The notes under the pieces: model-generated
What the model was told of the DNA's origin: nothing
Seen by the model: only the letters and a program-made list of their open reading frames with translations
The model's database searches: none
In this document: piece by piece, positions 7,828 through 15,512 of the stretch
How positions within the stretch are numbered: the first letter of the stretch is position 1
Layout: every line of letters starts with the position of its first letter
Made by a program: the position numbers and the translations under genes
Assembly (NCBI GenBank): GCA_002421985.1
Contig: DISF01000078.1
Span: 1,249 to 26,692 of the forward strand
Source of the DNA: Roseovarius sp. UBA6217
GTDB taxonomy: Bacteria > Pseudomonadota > Alphaproteobacteria > Rhodobacterales > Rhodobacteraceae
Length of the DNA: 25,444 nt
Reading direction: 5' to 3'

Positions 7828-8577
7828 ATGAGCATGACCGGAAAATGCGTTCTCATCACCGGGGCGAGCAAGGGTATCGGGGCCGCCGCCGCACGGATAT
7901 TTGCCGAAGCGGGGGCAAATGTCGCGCTGGTGGCGCGCAATGGCGATGCCATCGCCGGGCTTGCCGGCGAGATCGGACCAAGCGCCCTCGCCATTCCCTG
8001 CGATGTGAGCCGCTATTGGGAGATGGAGGCGGCTGTGGCAGCCTGCCACACAGCCTTTGGGCGGCTCGACGTGCTGATCTGCAACGCGGGCGTGATCGCG
8101 CCCATTTCCATGCTGGCCGAGGCCGGGCCGGATGCCTGGGGCCACGCCATCGACATCAACCTCAAGGGCGTGTTCAACGGGATGCGCGCGGCGCTTCCGG
8201 GCATGATCGCGCAGGGCGGCGGCACGATCATCACGGTGAGTTCGGGTGCCGCGCATAACGCTATCGAAGGCTGGAGCGCCTATTGCGCCTCCAAGGCGGG
8301 GGCGGCGATGCTCACGCGTTGCGCCGATCTGGAGGCGCGCGGCGCAGGCATCCGGGTGATGGGCCTCTCGCCCGGCACCGTGGCCACCGACATGCAGCGC
8401 GAGATCAAGGCCAGCGGCGTCAATGCCGTGAGCCAGCTTGACTGGTCCGAGCATATCCCCGCCGACTGGCCCGCAAGGGCGCTTTTGTGGATGTGCGGCC
8501 CCGAGGCAGGCGACCTTGCCGGGCAGGAGATTTCGCTGCGCGATCCGGGTATCCGTGCCCGCGTGGGGCTCGCATGA
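7828..8577 (+). CDS. Short-chain dehydrogenase/reductase (SDR)
   Basis: This is a 249-residue classical SDR, an NAD(P)-dependent oxidoreductase with a Rossmann fold. It has the cofactor motif TGASKGIG near the N-terminus, CNAG in the fourth strand, the catalytic serine in TVSSGAAH, and YCASK supplying Tyr and Lys. PGTVATDM follows as in typical family members. The ATG at 7828 has AGGAGG 5 nt upstream; a further upstream in-frame start lacks such a site. Its stop overlaps the ATG of the crotonase-fold gene (ATGA at 8574-8577), so the two are translationally coupled and probably act in one pathway. The substrate cannot be inferred; a 3-hydroxyacyl or alcohol substrate would fit the crotonase partner. 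Confidence 0.88.
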   Translation: MSMTGKCVLITGASKGIGAAAARIFAEAGANVALVARNGDAIAGLAGEIGPSALAIPCDVSRYWEMEAAVAACHTAFGRLDVLICNAGVIAPISMLAEAGPDAWGHAIDINLKGVFNGMRAALPGMIAQGGGTIITVSSGAAHNAIEGWSAYCASKAGAAMLTRCADLEARGAGIRVMGLSPGTVATDMQREIKASGVNAVSQLDWSEHIPADWPARALLWMCGPEAGDLAGQEISLRDPGIRARVGLA

Positions 8578-9209
8578 TCCGGCTCGCGCGCGAGGACGGG
8601 CTGTGGATCGTCACGCTCGACCGTCCCGACAAGGCCAACGCGCTCACCGCCGGGATGCTGGGCGACCTGGCCGAGATCGTTGAGGCCGCGCAGGACGGCG
8701 CGCGCGCGCTCATTCTGACCGGGGCGGGAAAGGTGTTCTCGGCCGGAGCCGATCTTGACGCGGTGCGCACAGGCCTGGCCACAAGCCCGCTCTGGGAGCG
8801 GTTGTCGGGGGCGCTTGCGGCGCTGCCGATCGTCACCGTCGCGGCGCTCAACGGGACGGTGGCGGGGGGCGCGATGGGAATGGCGCTGGCCTGCGATCTG
8901 CGCATTGCGGTGGCGGGCGCGGGGGCGTTCTATCCGGTGATGCGCCTGGGCTTTCTTCCGCAGCCCAGCGACCCCGTGCGCCTTGCCGCGCTGGTCGGGC
9001 CGTCACGGGCGCGGATGATCCTGCTCGCGGGTCAGAAGATCGCGACCGACGAGGCGCTGGCCTGGGGCCTGTTCGACCGTGTGGTGCCCCGCGAGACGCT
9101 GATGGAAAGCGCGCGCGCCCTTGTCGCCGACAGTCTGGGCGCCAGCCCCGGCCACGCCGCCGCGCTCAAGGCGATGTGCGGCGGGCGCGCGCCGCGCGCG
9201 ACCGGATAG
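8574..9209 (+). CDS. Short enoyl-CoA hydratase/isomerase (crotonase) family protein lacking catalytic Glu residues
   Basis: The 211-residue product has crotonase-fold hallmarks: VTLDRPDKANAL at the N-terminus, the oxyanion-hole segments FSAGADL and NGTVAGGAMGMALACD, and a FYPVMRLGFLP segment. Aligned by eye to rat enoyl-CoA hydratase, the positions of E144 (GGGCE) and E164 (QPE) are Gly and Val here. Hydratase activity is therefore unlikely; isomerase, hydrolase or another crotonase chemistry, or a CoA-binding role, is possible. It is also about 45 residues shorter than the usual 255-260, lacking most of the C-terminal trimerisation helices. Downstream DNA looks decayed, so truncation is possible. 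The start overlaps the SDR stop (ATGA). Confidence 0.8.
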   Translation: MIRLAREDGLWIVTLDRPDKANALTAGMLGDLAEIVEAAQDGARALILTGAGKVFSAGADLDAVRTGLATSPLWERLSGALAALPIVTVAALNGTVAGGAMGMALACDLRIAVAGAGAFYPVMRLGFLPQPSDPVRLAALVGPSRARMILLAGQKIATDEALAWGLFDRVVPRETLMESARALVADSLGASPGHAAALKAMCGGRAPRATG

Positions 9210-9477
9210 CGCCCTCACCCCACCGCCGCGCGCGCAACGCCGTTTCCGGCGCCGGCAGGATCAGCGGCTCGCTGGCCAGCATCTCGGGCAGGTCGCGGGC
9301 GTCGCCGCCCTCCACCTGCGGCCCGACACGCATCCCTGCCGAGCCGCACGAAAACAAGTCGGCTGAGGGCACGGCACGGACCGTTCGGTGGATTCATCCG
9401 CTGGCAACCCGTCTCGCCCGATCTTCTGCTCCTGCGCCCGCCCGATTGTAGCTGGACACCCAGAGTCAGGAGCCATC
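9210..9477. other. Intergenic stretch, possible gene remains
   Basis: No complete gene is supported. On the minus strand a frame at about 9372-9166 with a GTG start shows high GC at third positions and fairly protein-like sequence (QVEGGDARDLPEMLASEPL), but it runs into the 3' end of the crotonase gene and I recognise no family. It may be a relic of a gene cut by rearrangement. Confidence 0.25.
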
Positions 9478-9740
9478 ATGACCCCTTCAAGAATCGCACA
9501 CACGCCCTGTCCGGCCCGGCAACCGATGCGCTGCCCGTCGCCCCCGATGACACCGCCGACCTGCCCGATGTGGCCATAGGCCTTTATATCGAAACCGGCG
9601 GCACGGTGAGCGTGGTCACCGCAGCGGGCGAGACGCGCCTTATGGCTGTCGCCGATTTCTCGATCCTGCCCATCGGCGTGCGGCGGGTCAACGCAGCGGG
9701 GACCACGGCCACCGGCATTCACGCGCTGGTTCTGGCATGA
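9478..9740 (+). pseudogene. GTA/phage head-spike base protein (GhsA, RCAP_Rcc01079 type), frameshifted
   Basis: From 9480 to the stop at 9740 one frame encodes 86 residues beginning DPFKNRTHALSGPATDALPV, then LPDVAIGLYIETGGTVSVV and ending GTTATGIHALVLA. This closely fits the small spike base protein family typified by R. capsulatus rcc01079 (GhsA), which with GhsB forms head spikes on the gene transfer agent. The only good start, ATG 9478 with AGGAG just upstream, is out of frame by one base with the coding frame; family members begin M-x-DPF. No in-frame ATG precedes the domain. One missing base right after the start codon is the simplest explanation. It stands alone, with no GhsB partner, as an apparent relic. 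A sequencing error or an unusual start codon is the alternative. Confidence 0.65.
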
Positions 9741-10208
9741 AGATGGATCAGCATTATCGCCCCCCGTCCCAAATGTCCCTCAACACCGATCTTGCCATGA
9801 AAAGCGCAGATCGCAGAGGAGAAATGTGATCATCCGGGATGGAAGACCTAACAAACCAGGATACAGGTGCTGGAACTGGCGCGCAGCGATGGGACTAAAC
9901 GCAACGGCGCATGTTTCTGAAAGCGCAAGCAAAATAAGCGTTACGCCTGAATCCTGCTCAAAAAGCGGCAATCTTGGGTATTTGTCCCGCCGCTTTGCCT
10001 GCGCGCGCTAGAGCAGGCGGCGGCAAATCTGTTTGCTGCCCCTTGCCTAAAGCGGCCCCACCCCCTGCCAAGCGGCCATGGTCCAACGCGACCGCGCGCG
10101 ATTGGCAAGAGGTGGAAAACAAAATGCTGCGTCGCAACATGACGAAGGGGATCCGACATTGAACGACGCCACAACGCGCGCAGCCCGGACATGGGAGTTC
10201 CATACGAC
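9741..10208. other. Upstream region of urtA, no supported gene
   Basis: This 468-bp stretch has lower GC than its neighbours between about 9760 and 9970. A GTG-started 61-codon frame (9826-10011) with GAGGAG upstream exists but has no recognisable family. I found no sigma-54 -24/-12 element (TGGCAC-N5-TTGC) and no convincing sigma-70 promoter, although control of urtA must lie here. No riboswitch fold was recognised. Confidence 0.5.
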
Positions 10209-11489
10209 ATGACGAAAACAACATTTATGGCAAGCCTCGTTGCGACCACCGTTCTTGCGGTGGCCCCGGCGCTGGCGCAGGATTGCCCGGTCAAGGTGGG
10301 CGTATTGCATTCGCTTTCCGGCACGATGGCAATTTCCGAGACCACGCTCAAGGATACCGTCCTGATGCTGGTCGATCAGCAGAACGCCAAGGGCGGGCTG
10401 CTGGGATGCCAGATCGAGGCGGTGGTGGTTGATCCTGCCTCTGACTGGCCTCTGTTTGCCGAAAAGGCCCGCGAATTGCTGACGGTCAGCAAGGTTGATG
10501 TGATCTTTGGCTCCTGGACCTCTGTCAGCCGCAAATCGGCGCTGCCGGTGCTGGAGGAACTCAACGGGTTGATGTTCTATCCGGTGCAGTATGAGGGCGA
10601 GGAATCATCGCGCAACGTTTTCTACACCGGGGCCGCGCCGAACCAACAGGCGATCCCGGCGGTGGATTATTTTCTTGAAGAACTGGGCGTGGAAAGCTTT
10701 GCCTTGCTTGGCACCGACTATGTTTATCCCCGCACCACCAACAACATCCTTGACGCCTACCTCAAATCCAAGGGCGTTGCGGACAGCGATATCTTCGTGA
10801 ACTACACCCCCTTTGGCCATTCCGATTGGGCGACCATCGTGGCGGATGTTGTCGCCTTGGGCGCGGGCGGCAAGAAGGTGGGCGTGATTTCCACCATCAA
10901 CGGCGATGCCAATATCGGTTTTTACAAGGAACTGGCGGCGGCAGGCGTCAGCGCGGATGACATTCCCGTCGTCGCCTTCTCGGTCGGCGAAGAGGAATTG
11001 TCGGGTCTCGATACCACCGAGCTTGTGGGCCATCTTGCGGCGTGGAATTATTTCCAATCCGCCGATACCCAGATCAACGCTGATTTCGTCAAGGCGTGGA
11101 AGGCCTATGCCGGCGACACCCGCGTGACCAACGACCCGATGGAGGCGCATTATATCGGCTTCAACATGTGGGTGAACGCGGTCACGCAGGCGGGCACCAC
11201 CGATGTGGACACGGTGCGGGCCGCGATGTGGGGGCAGGAATTCCCCAACCTCACCGGCGGCACTGCCATCATGCTGCCCAACCATCACCTGACCAAGCCG
11301 GTTTTGATCGGCGAAATCCGCGCCGACGGGCAGTTCGATATCATCAGCCAGACCGAAGAAGTGCCGGGCGATGCCTGGACGGATTATCTGCCCGCAAGCG
11401 CGCCGCTTACCAGCGATTGGAAGGATTTGGGGTGCGGGATGTATAACACCGAAACCAAGACCTGTGTGCAGATGACCTCTAACTACTGA
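10209..11489 (+). CDS. urtA: Urea ABC transporter substrate-binding protein
   Basis: UrtA is the periplasmic type I binding protein of the high-affinity urea/short-chain amide transporter UrtABCDE. The 426-residue product has a signal peptide (about residues 1-24, cut after PALA before QDCPVKVG). It then shows the family hallmarks VGVLHSLSGTMAISE, DWPLFAEKARELL, IFGSWTSVSRKSALPVLE and LMFYPVQYEGEESS, and near the C-terminus a LGCGMY-type ending. The start at ATG 10209 gives a proper signal peptide; an in-frame start 6 codons upstream is possible but unneeded. It is first in the urt-ure cluster. A GC hairpin follows its stop, which often separates highly expressed binding-protein genes from their permeases. 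Confidence 0.95.
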   Translation: MTKTTFMASLVATTVLAVAPALAQDCPVKVGVLHSLSGTMAISETTLKDTVLMLVDQQNAKGGLLGCQIEAVVVDPASDWPLFAEKARELLTVSKVDVIFGSWTSVSRKSALPVLEELNGLMFYPVQYEGEESSRNVFYTGAAPNQQAIPAVDYFLEELGVESFALLGTDYVYPRTTNNILDAYLKSKGVADSDIFVNYTPFGHSDWATIVADVVALGAGGKKVGVISTINGDANIGFYKELAAAGVSADDIPVVAFSVGEEELSGLDTTELVGHLAAWNYFQSADTQINADFVKAWKAYAGDTRVTNDPMEAHYIGFNMWVNAVTQAGTTDVDTVRAAMWGQEFPNLTGGTAIMLPNHHLTKPVLIGEIRADGQFDIISQTEEVPGDAWTDYLPASAPLTSDWKDLGCGMYNTETKTCVQMTSNY

Positions 11490-11498
11490 TGCGGATCG

Positions 11499-11524
11499 GG
11501 CGCGCGGGCACATCCCTGCGCGCC
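11499..11524 (+). terminator. Hairpin between urtA and urtB (partial terminator or processing site)
   Basis: The stem GGCGCGCGGG pairs with CCC-T-GCGCGCC (one bulged T) around a CACAT loop, starting 10 bp after the urtA stop. Only a short TTT follows, so it is probably a leaky terminator or an RNA-stabilising structure rather than a strong terminator. This would keep urtA mRNA more abundant than urtBCDE. Confidence 0.5.
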
Positions 11525-11552
11525 TTTCCTTCCAAGCAAGGCCTTCATAAAA

Positions 11553-13523
11553 ATGCGTTTTTTCCCCTCTTTCGCCCGGTCTGTGGTGATCGTGCTGGCC
11601 CTTGGCCTGCTTATGCTGCGGCCCTCTGTGGCGCTTGCGCAAGACGGCTTGCAGCCGCTTTTGCAACAGTATCAGGCCGAGATCGCCAAACCATCACGCA
11701 GCGCTGTCGCGCAGGTTCTGGGCGCGCTGATGGCCGCGGACCGGCCCGGCACCGCCGAGTTTCTGCTGCGCTGGCAGGATCGCGGGGTTTATGAGCGGCC
11801 CGGCGATGGCCTGTTCTTTTATGCTGAAGAGGCGGGCGGCACGTTGCGGCTGATTGACATCGACAGCGGCGCGGTGGTGGCCGAGGTCAGCAGCCGCGAG
11901 GTGAACCAGATCCGCCCCAATTCCGGGGTGCGGGCGGTGATCGCGGCGGCGCTGGTGCCGTTTGAGCTGAACGCGCCCGATCCGACGCGGCGCGCGGCGG
12001 CGCTGGAGGCGATCGCCCGCAGCGGCGAAGCGAGCCAGATCGCCCCGCTCAGCGGGTCCATCGAGCCCGAGACCGATCCCGTGCTGAAAGAGCGCAAGGA
12101 ACGGCTTCTGACGCTGCTGACGGCGCAATTCGGCGCGGCGCGGCATGATCGGCTGGCGGCGATTTCGGGGCTGGCAGGGGATATCAGCATCGAGGCGCGC
12201 AGCGTGCTCAACCAGTTGACGGCGCGCGTGCCGGGGGTCGGCACGGCCCTGCCCGAGGGCGTCAACATCGCCCGGGTCTTGACGGTGGGCGCGGATATAT
12301 CAGAGGTCGAGGCCTATGACCGGCTGGTGGCCGCCAATCTTGCGCCACCCCGTCAAAGTGCCACGGATCGCCGCGACGTGCTGGCACAACATATCGTTGA
12401 TGGCTCTGTGGGCGGTGTGCCACTGCATCAGCTTGACACCGATGCCGCCCGTACCCGCGCCTATGAGGCGCTGGAGGCGGCAGGCACCGTGCCCGCCCGC
12501 GCCGCCGGGGATGAGGTTGCCCGCGCCGTGGCGGCGCATCTCTTCTACGAGGTCTATGCCGAACCTGATGCAGAGGTGACAACCGCCGCCGAGGGCGCGC
12601 TGGCCGATACATCGCGTGCGCTTGGTCTTTATCAGACGCTTGATTTGGTGCTGGATGGGCTGTCGCTGGCGTCGATCTTCTTTCTTGCCGCCATCGGGCT
12701 GGCCATCACATTCGGCGTCATGGGCGTGATCAACATGGCCCATGGCGAATTCATCATGATGGGGGCCTATACCGGCTATGTGGTGCAGCTGTTCATCCCC
12801 GATTACACCGTCAGCCTGATCATCGCCCTGCCGCTGGCCTTTACCGTCACGTTTGGCGCGGGCGTGGCGATGGAGCGGCTGGTGATCCGGCACCTTTATA
12901 CCCGCCCGCTGGAAACGCTGCTGGCGACTTTCGGCATCTCGATTGCCCTGCAACAACTGGCCAAGAACATCTTTGGCACGCAGGCGCGCCCCCTCACGGC
13001 CCCTGATTGGCTCAGCGGGGCGCTGACGCTGAATGATATTGTCAGCATCAGCACGATCCGCGTGGCGATTTTCGTTCTTGCCCTGATCTTTCTGGCGCTG
13101 CTGCTTTTCATCCTCAAGCGCACGCGGCTGGGGCTGGAGGTGCGGGCGGTCACGCAAAACCCCGGCATGGCGGCCAGCATGGGCATCGACCCGGACCGCA
13201 TCAACATGCTGACCTTTGGGCTTGGCTCCGGCATCGCGGGCATCGCGGGCGTGGCGATTGGCCTATACGCGCAGGTCACCTCCGAGATGGGCGCGAATTA
13301 CATCGTTCAGAGTTTCATGACCGTGGTGGTGGGCGGTGTTGGCAATGTCTGGGGCACTCTGGCAGGGGCCTCGATGATCGGCTTCCTGCAAAAGGGGATC
13401 GAGTGGTTCAACCCCTCGAACACGCTGGCGGCGCAGACCTACATGATCCTCTTTATCATCCTGTTCATTCAATTCCGGCCCAAGGGCATCGTCGCCCTCA
13501 AGGGTCGGGCCGCGGGGGACTGA
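11553..13523 (+). CDS. urtB: Urea ABC transporter permease UrtB with long periplasmic N-terminal region
   Basis: UrtB is one of two LIV-type permeases that form the urea channel in the inner membrane. The 656-residue product has a signal peptide (MRFFPSFARSVVIVLALGLL to about residue 29, VALA before QDG), then about 330 hydrophilic, mostly helical residues. From about residue 360 a LivH-like permease domain begins (LDGLSLASIFFLAAIGLAIT, GVMGVINMAHGEFIMMGAY, GLEVRAVTQNPGMAASMGI, FMTVVVGGVGNVWGTLAGAS). Simple LivH permeases are about 290 residues. The N-terminal extension is known from proteobacterial UrtB, and its role is unclear to me. The gene follows urtA by 63 bp and precedes urtC by 4 bp. 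Confidence 0.95.
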   Translation: MRFFPSFARSVVIVLALGLLMLRPSVALAQDGLQPLLQQYQAEIAKPSRSAVAQVLGALMAADRPGTAEFLLRWQDRGVYERPGDGLFFYAEEAGGTLRLIDIDSGAVVAEVSSREVNQIRPNSGVRAVIAAALVPFELNAPDPTRRAAALEAIARSGEASQIAPLSGSIEPETDPVLKERKERLLTLLTAQFGAARHDRLAAISGLAGDISIEARSVLNQLTARVPGVGTALPEGVNIARVLTVGADISEVEAYDRLVAANLAPPRQSATDRRDVLAQHIVDGSVGGVPLHQLDTDAARTRAYEALEAAGTVPARAAGDEVARAVAAHLFYEVYAEPDAEVTTAAEGALADTSRALGLYQTLDLVLDGLSLASIFFLAAIGLAITFGVMGVINMAHGEFIMMGAYTGYVVQLFIPDYTVSLIIALPLAFTVTFGAGVAMERLVIRHLYTRPLETLLATFGISIALQQLAKNIFGTQARPLTAPDWLSGALTLNDIVSISTIRVAIFVLALIFLALLLFILKRTRLGLEVRAVTQNPGMAASMGIDPDRINMLTFGLGSGIAGIAGVAIGLYAQVTSEMGANYIVQSFMTVVVGGVGNVWGTLAGASMIGFLQKGIEWFNPSNTLAAQTYMILFIILFIQFRPKGIVALKGRAAGD

Positions 13524-13527
13524 TCGC

Positions 13528-14772
13528 ATGACCGTTGTTTCTTCTGGCCCTAAATATCCTGGGGGAGCGCGAGGGGGTGAAACCCCCTCGCAAGGGGGCG
13601 CCGCGCCGCGCGCGGGTGGCTTTCTGACGACCCAGCCCGCCACCCTCTGGTTTCTTGGGAGCCTCGGTCTCTTCACCCTTGGCGTGACCGTGCTGGCCGA
13701 GGGGTTCGGGATCGGCACGCTCTCCACCTCGATGGTCAAGATCCTCGGCATGACGCTTTGCCTGTGTCTGATCGCCGTTGCGATGGACGTGGTCTGGGGC
13801 TATTGCGGCATCCTCAGCCTTGGCCATTTCGCCTTTTTCGGCCTTGGCGGCTATGCCATCGGCATGTGGCTGATGTATGCTCGCACCCAAGGCATCGTGG
13901 TGGAGTCGCTTTCGACCGCGCCCATTCCGCCGACGCAGGGCGAGATTGAAAATGCCATCGCCACACAGATTTTTGGCGTGGTGGGCAGCAATGAATTGCC
14001 CTGGCTCTGGGGTTTTGCGCACAGCCTGACCTTGCAATTGTTGATGGTGCTGCTGGTGCCGGGTCTTCTGGCGCTGGTCTTTGGCTGGCTGGCCTTCCGA
14101 AGCCGCGTCACCGGCGTTTACCTCTCGATCCTGACGCAGGCGATGACGCTGGCGCTGTCGCTTTACCTCTTTCAGAATGACACGGGGTTGCGCGGCAATA
14201 ACGGGCTGTCGGGATTGCAGAACATCCCCGGCCTTGACCATCTGCCGCAATCCACCCTGTCGTTGTGGTTCTTCTGGGCCTCGGCACTGGCGCTTGGGCT
14301 GGGCTATCTGCTCTTTGCATGGCTCGTCTCGGGCAAGTTCGGTTCGGTCATCCGCGCAGTGCGCGACAACGAGGTGCGGGTGCGGTTTCTGGGCTATGAT
14401 GTTGAAAGCTACAAGCTGGTGGTGTTCACCCTGACGGCGGTGGTTTCGGCCATCGCGGGGGCGCTTTATTATCCGCAGGCGGGCATCATCAACCCGGCGG
14501 AAATCGCCCCCATTGCCTCGATCTATCTTGCCGTCTGGGTCGCCATCGGCGGGCGCGGGCGGCTTTATGGCGCGGTCATCGGCGCGGCGGTGGTCAGCCT
14601 TGCGTCAAGCTGGTTCACCGGTGGTGGCGCGCCCGATATCGACCTTGGGTTTTACCGGATCAATTGGACCGATTGGTGGCTGGTGCTCTTGGGCCTCGGA
14701 TTTGTCGCAGTCACGCTGTTCTTTCCGCGCGGCATTGGCGGGCTTTTCGACATGATCGTGAGGAAACCATGA
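13528..14772 (+). CDS. urtC: Urea ABC transporter permease UrtC with repeat-derived N-terminus
   Basis: UrtC is the second LIV-type permease (LivM-like) of the urea transporter. It has 414 residues; the conserved core begins at about residue 33 (FLTTQPATLWFLGSLGLFTL) and includes VWGYCGILSLGHFAFFGLGGY, FRSRVTGVYLSILTQAMTLA, RAVRDNEVRVRFLGYD and AVWVAIGGRGRLYGAVIGA. Residues about 4 to 30, rich in Gly, Pro and Ser, are translated from a dispersed repeat (13538-13591 and flank), so the usual start is probably extended. The ATG at 13528, 4 bp after urtB, is the only good start; no ATG occurs between the repeat and the core. The stop overlaps the urtD start (ATGA). Confidence 0.93.
   Translation: MTVVSSGPKYPGGARGGETPSQGGAAPRAGGFLTTQPATLWFLGSLGLFTLGVTVLAEGFGIGTLSTSMVKILGMTLCLCLIAVAMDVVWGYCGILSLGHFAFFGLGGYAIGMWLMYARTQGIVVESLSTAPIPPTQGEIENAIATQIFGVVGSNELPWLWGFAHSLTLQLLMVLLVPGLLALVFGWLAFRSRVTGVYLSILTQAMTLALSLYLFQNDTGLRGNNGLSGLQNIPGLDHLPQSTLSLWFFWASALALGLGYLLFAWLVSGKFGSVIRAVRDNEVRVRFLGYDVESYKLVVFTLTAVVSAIAGALYYPQAGIINPAEIAPIASIYLAVWVAIGGRGRLYGAVIGAAVVSLASSWFTGGGAPDIDLGFYRINWTDWWLVLLGLGFVAVTLFFPRGIGGLFDMIVRKP
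13538..13591 (+). repeat. Dispersed repeat with hairpin, copy 2, inside the 5' end of urtC
   Basis: The core TTTCTTCTGGCCC-T-AAATATCC-T-GGGG spans 13538-13564. It differs from copy 1 (4007-3981, minus strand) at two positions. A perfect 9-bp hairpin follows (GCGAGGGGG, loop TGAAA, CCCCCTCGC, 13569-13591); its sequence differs from the hairpin of copy 1, so the stem is kept while the bases vary. It begins 10 bp after the urtC start codon and is open in the urtC frame throughout. Confidence 0.75.
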
Positions 14773-15509
14773 CCACGCTTCTCGAAGTCTCGGGCGTCTC
14801 TGTCACATTCGACGGGTTTCGCGCCATCAACAACCTGTCGATCCAGATCGCAGAGCCGGAATTGCGCGCCGTGATCGGCCCCAATGGCGCGGGCAAGACC
14901 ACCTTTATGGATATCGTCACCGGCAAGACGCGGCCCGATGAGGGCCGGGTGATCTGGGGAGAGCGCAACATCTCGCTTCTGGGGATGAGCGAAAGCCAGA
15001 TCGCCCGGGCGGGCATTGGCCGCAAGTTCCAGAAACCCACCGTGTTCGAGGACCAGACCGTGCGCGAAAACCTTGCCATGGCGCTCAAGGCCAAGCGCGG
15101 GCCGTTCGATGTGCTGCTCTATCGCCGCTCGGCGCGCAGTGCGGCGCGCATTGCCGAACTGGCCGAGGAAATCGGCCTTTCTGATGCGTTGCCGCGCCGC
15201 GCCGGGGAATTGAGCCATGGCCAAAAGCAATGGCTGGAAATCGGCATGCTTCTGGCGCAAGACCCGCGCCTGTTGCTGGTGGACGAGCCCGCCGCCGGGA
15301 TGACACCTGCCGAACGCGAACACACTACCGATATCCTGAAACGCGCGGCTGAAACCCGCGCCGTGGTGGTGATCGAACATGACATGGAATTCGTGCGCCG
15401 CCTCGATTGCCGGGTGACGGTGCTGCACGAGGGCGCGGTTCTGGCCGAGGGCAGTCTGGATCACGTCACCCGCAATCAACAGGTGATCGATGTCTATCTG
15501 GGGAGATGA
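14769..15509 (+). CDS. urtD: Urea ABC transporter ATP-binding protein UrtD
   Basis: UrtD is one of the two cytoplasmic ATPases powering urea import. The 246-residue product starts MTTLLEVSGVSVTFDGF and has Walker A GPNGAGKT (37-44), signature LSHGQ (148-152), Walker B LLLVDEP (168-174) and the H-loop IEHDMEF. The LivG-like IGRKFQKPTVFEDQTVREN segment is typical. The start at 14769 overlaps the urtC stop (ATGA) and has AGGAAA upstream; the open frame extends 35 codons further into urtC but that part is unrelated. urtE follows after 3 bp. Confidence 0.96.
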   Translation: MTTLLEVSGVSVTFDGFRAINNLSIQIAEPELRAVIGPNGAGKTTFMDIVTGKTRPDEGRVIWGERNISLLGMSESQIARAGIGRKFQKPTVFEDQTVRENLAMALKAKRGPFDVLLYRRSARSAARIAELAEEIGLSDALPRRAGELSHGQKQWLEIGMLLAQDPRLLLVDEPAAGMTPAEREHTTDILKRAAETRAVVVIEHDMEFVRRLDCRVTVLHEGAVLAEGSLDHVTRNQQVIDVYLGR

Positions 15510-15512
15510 GCC

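Noticed and set aside
7699..8454. Upstream extension of the DUF2125 frame by 252 codons
   Set aside because: It would bury the signal peptide inside the protein and runs antisense through the SDR gene.
9826..10011. GTG-started 61-codon frame with GAGGAG upstream of urtA
   Set aside because: The spacing to the start is short, the product matches nothing I know, and composition is not clearly coding.
9741..10208. Sigma-54/NtrC promoter upstream of urtA
   Set aside because: Expected for a nitrogen-scavenging operon, but no TGGCAC-N5-TTGC match or paired NtrC site could be found by reading.
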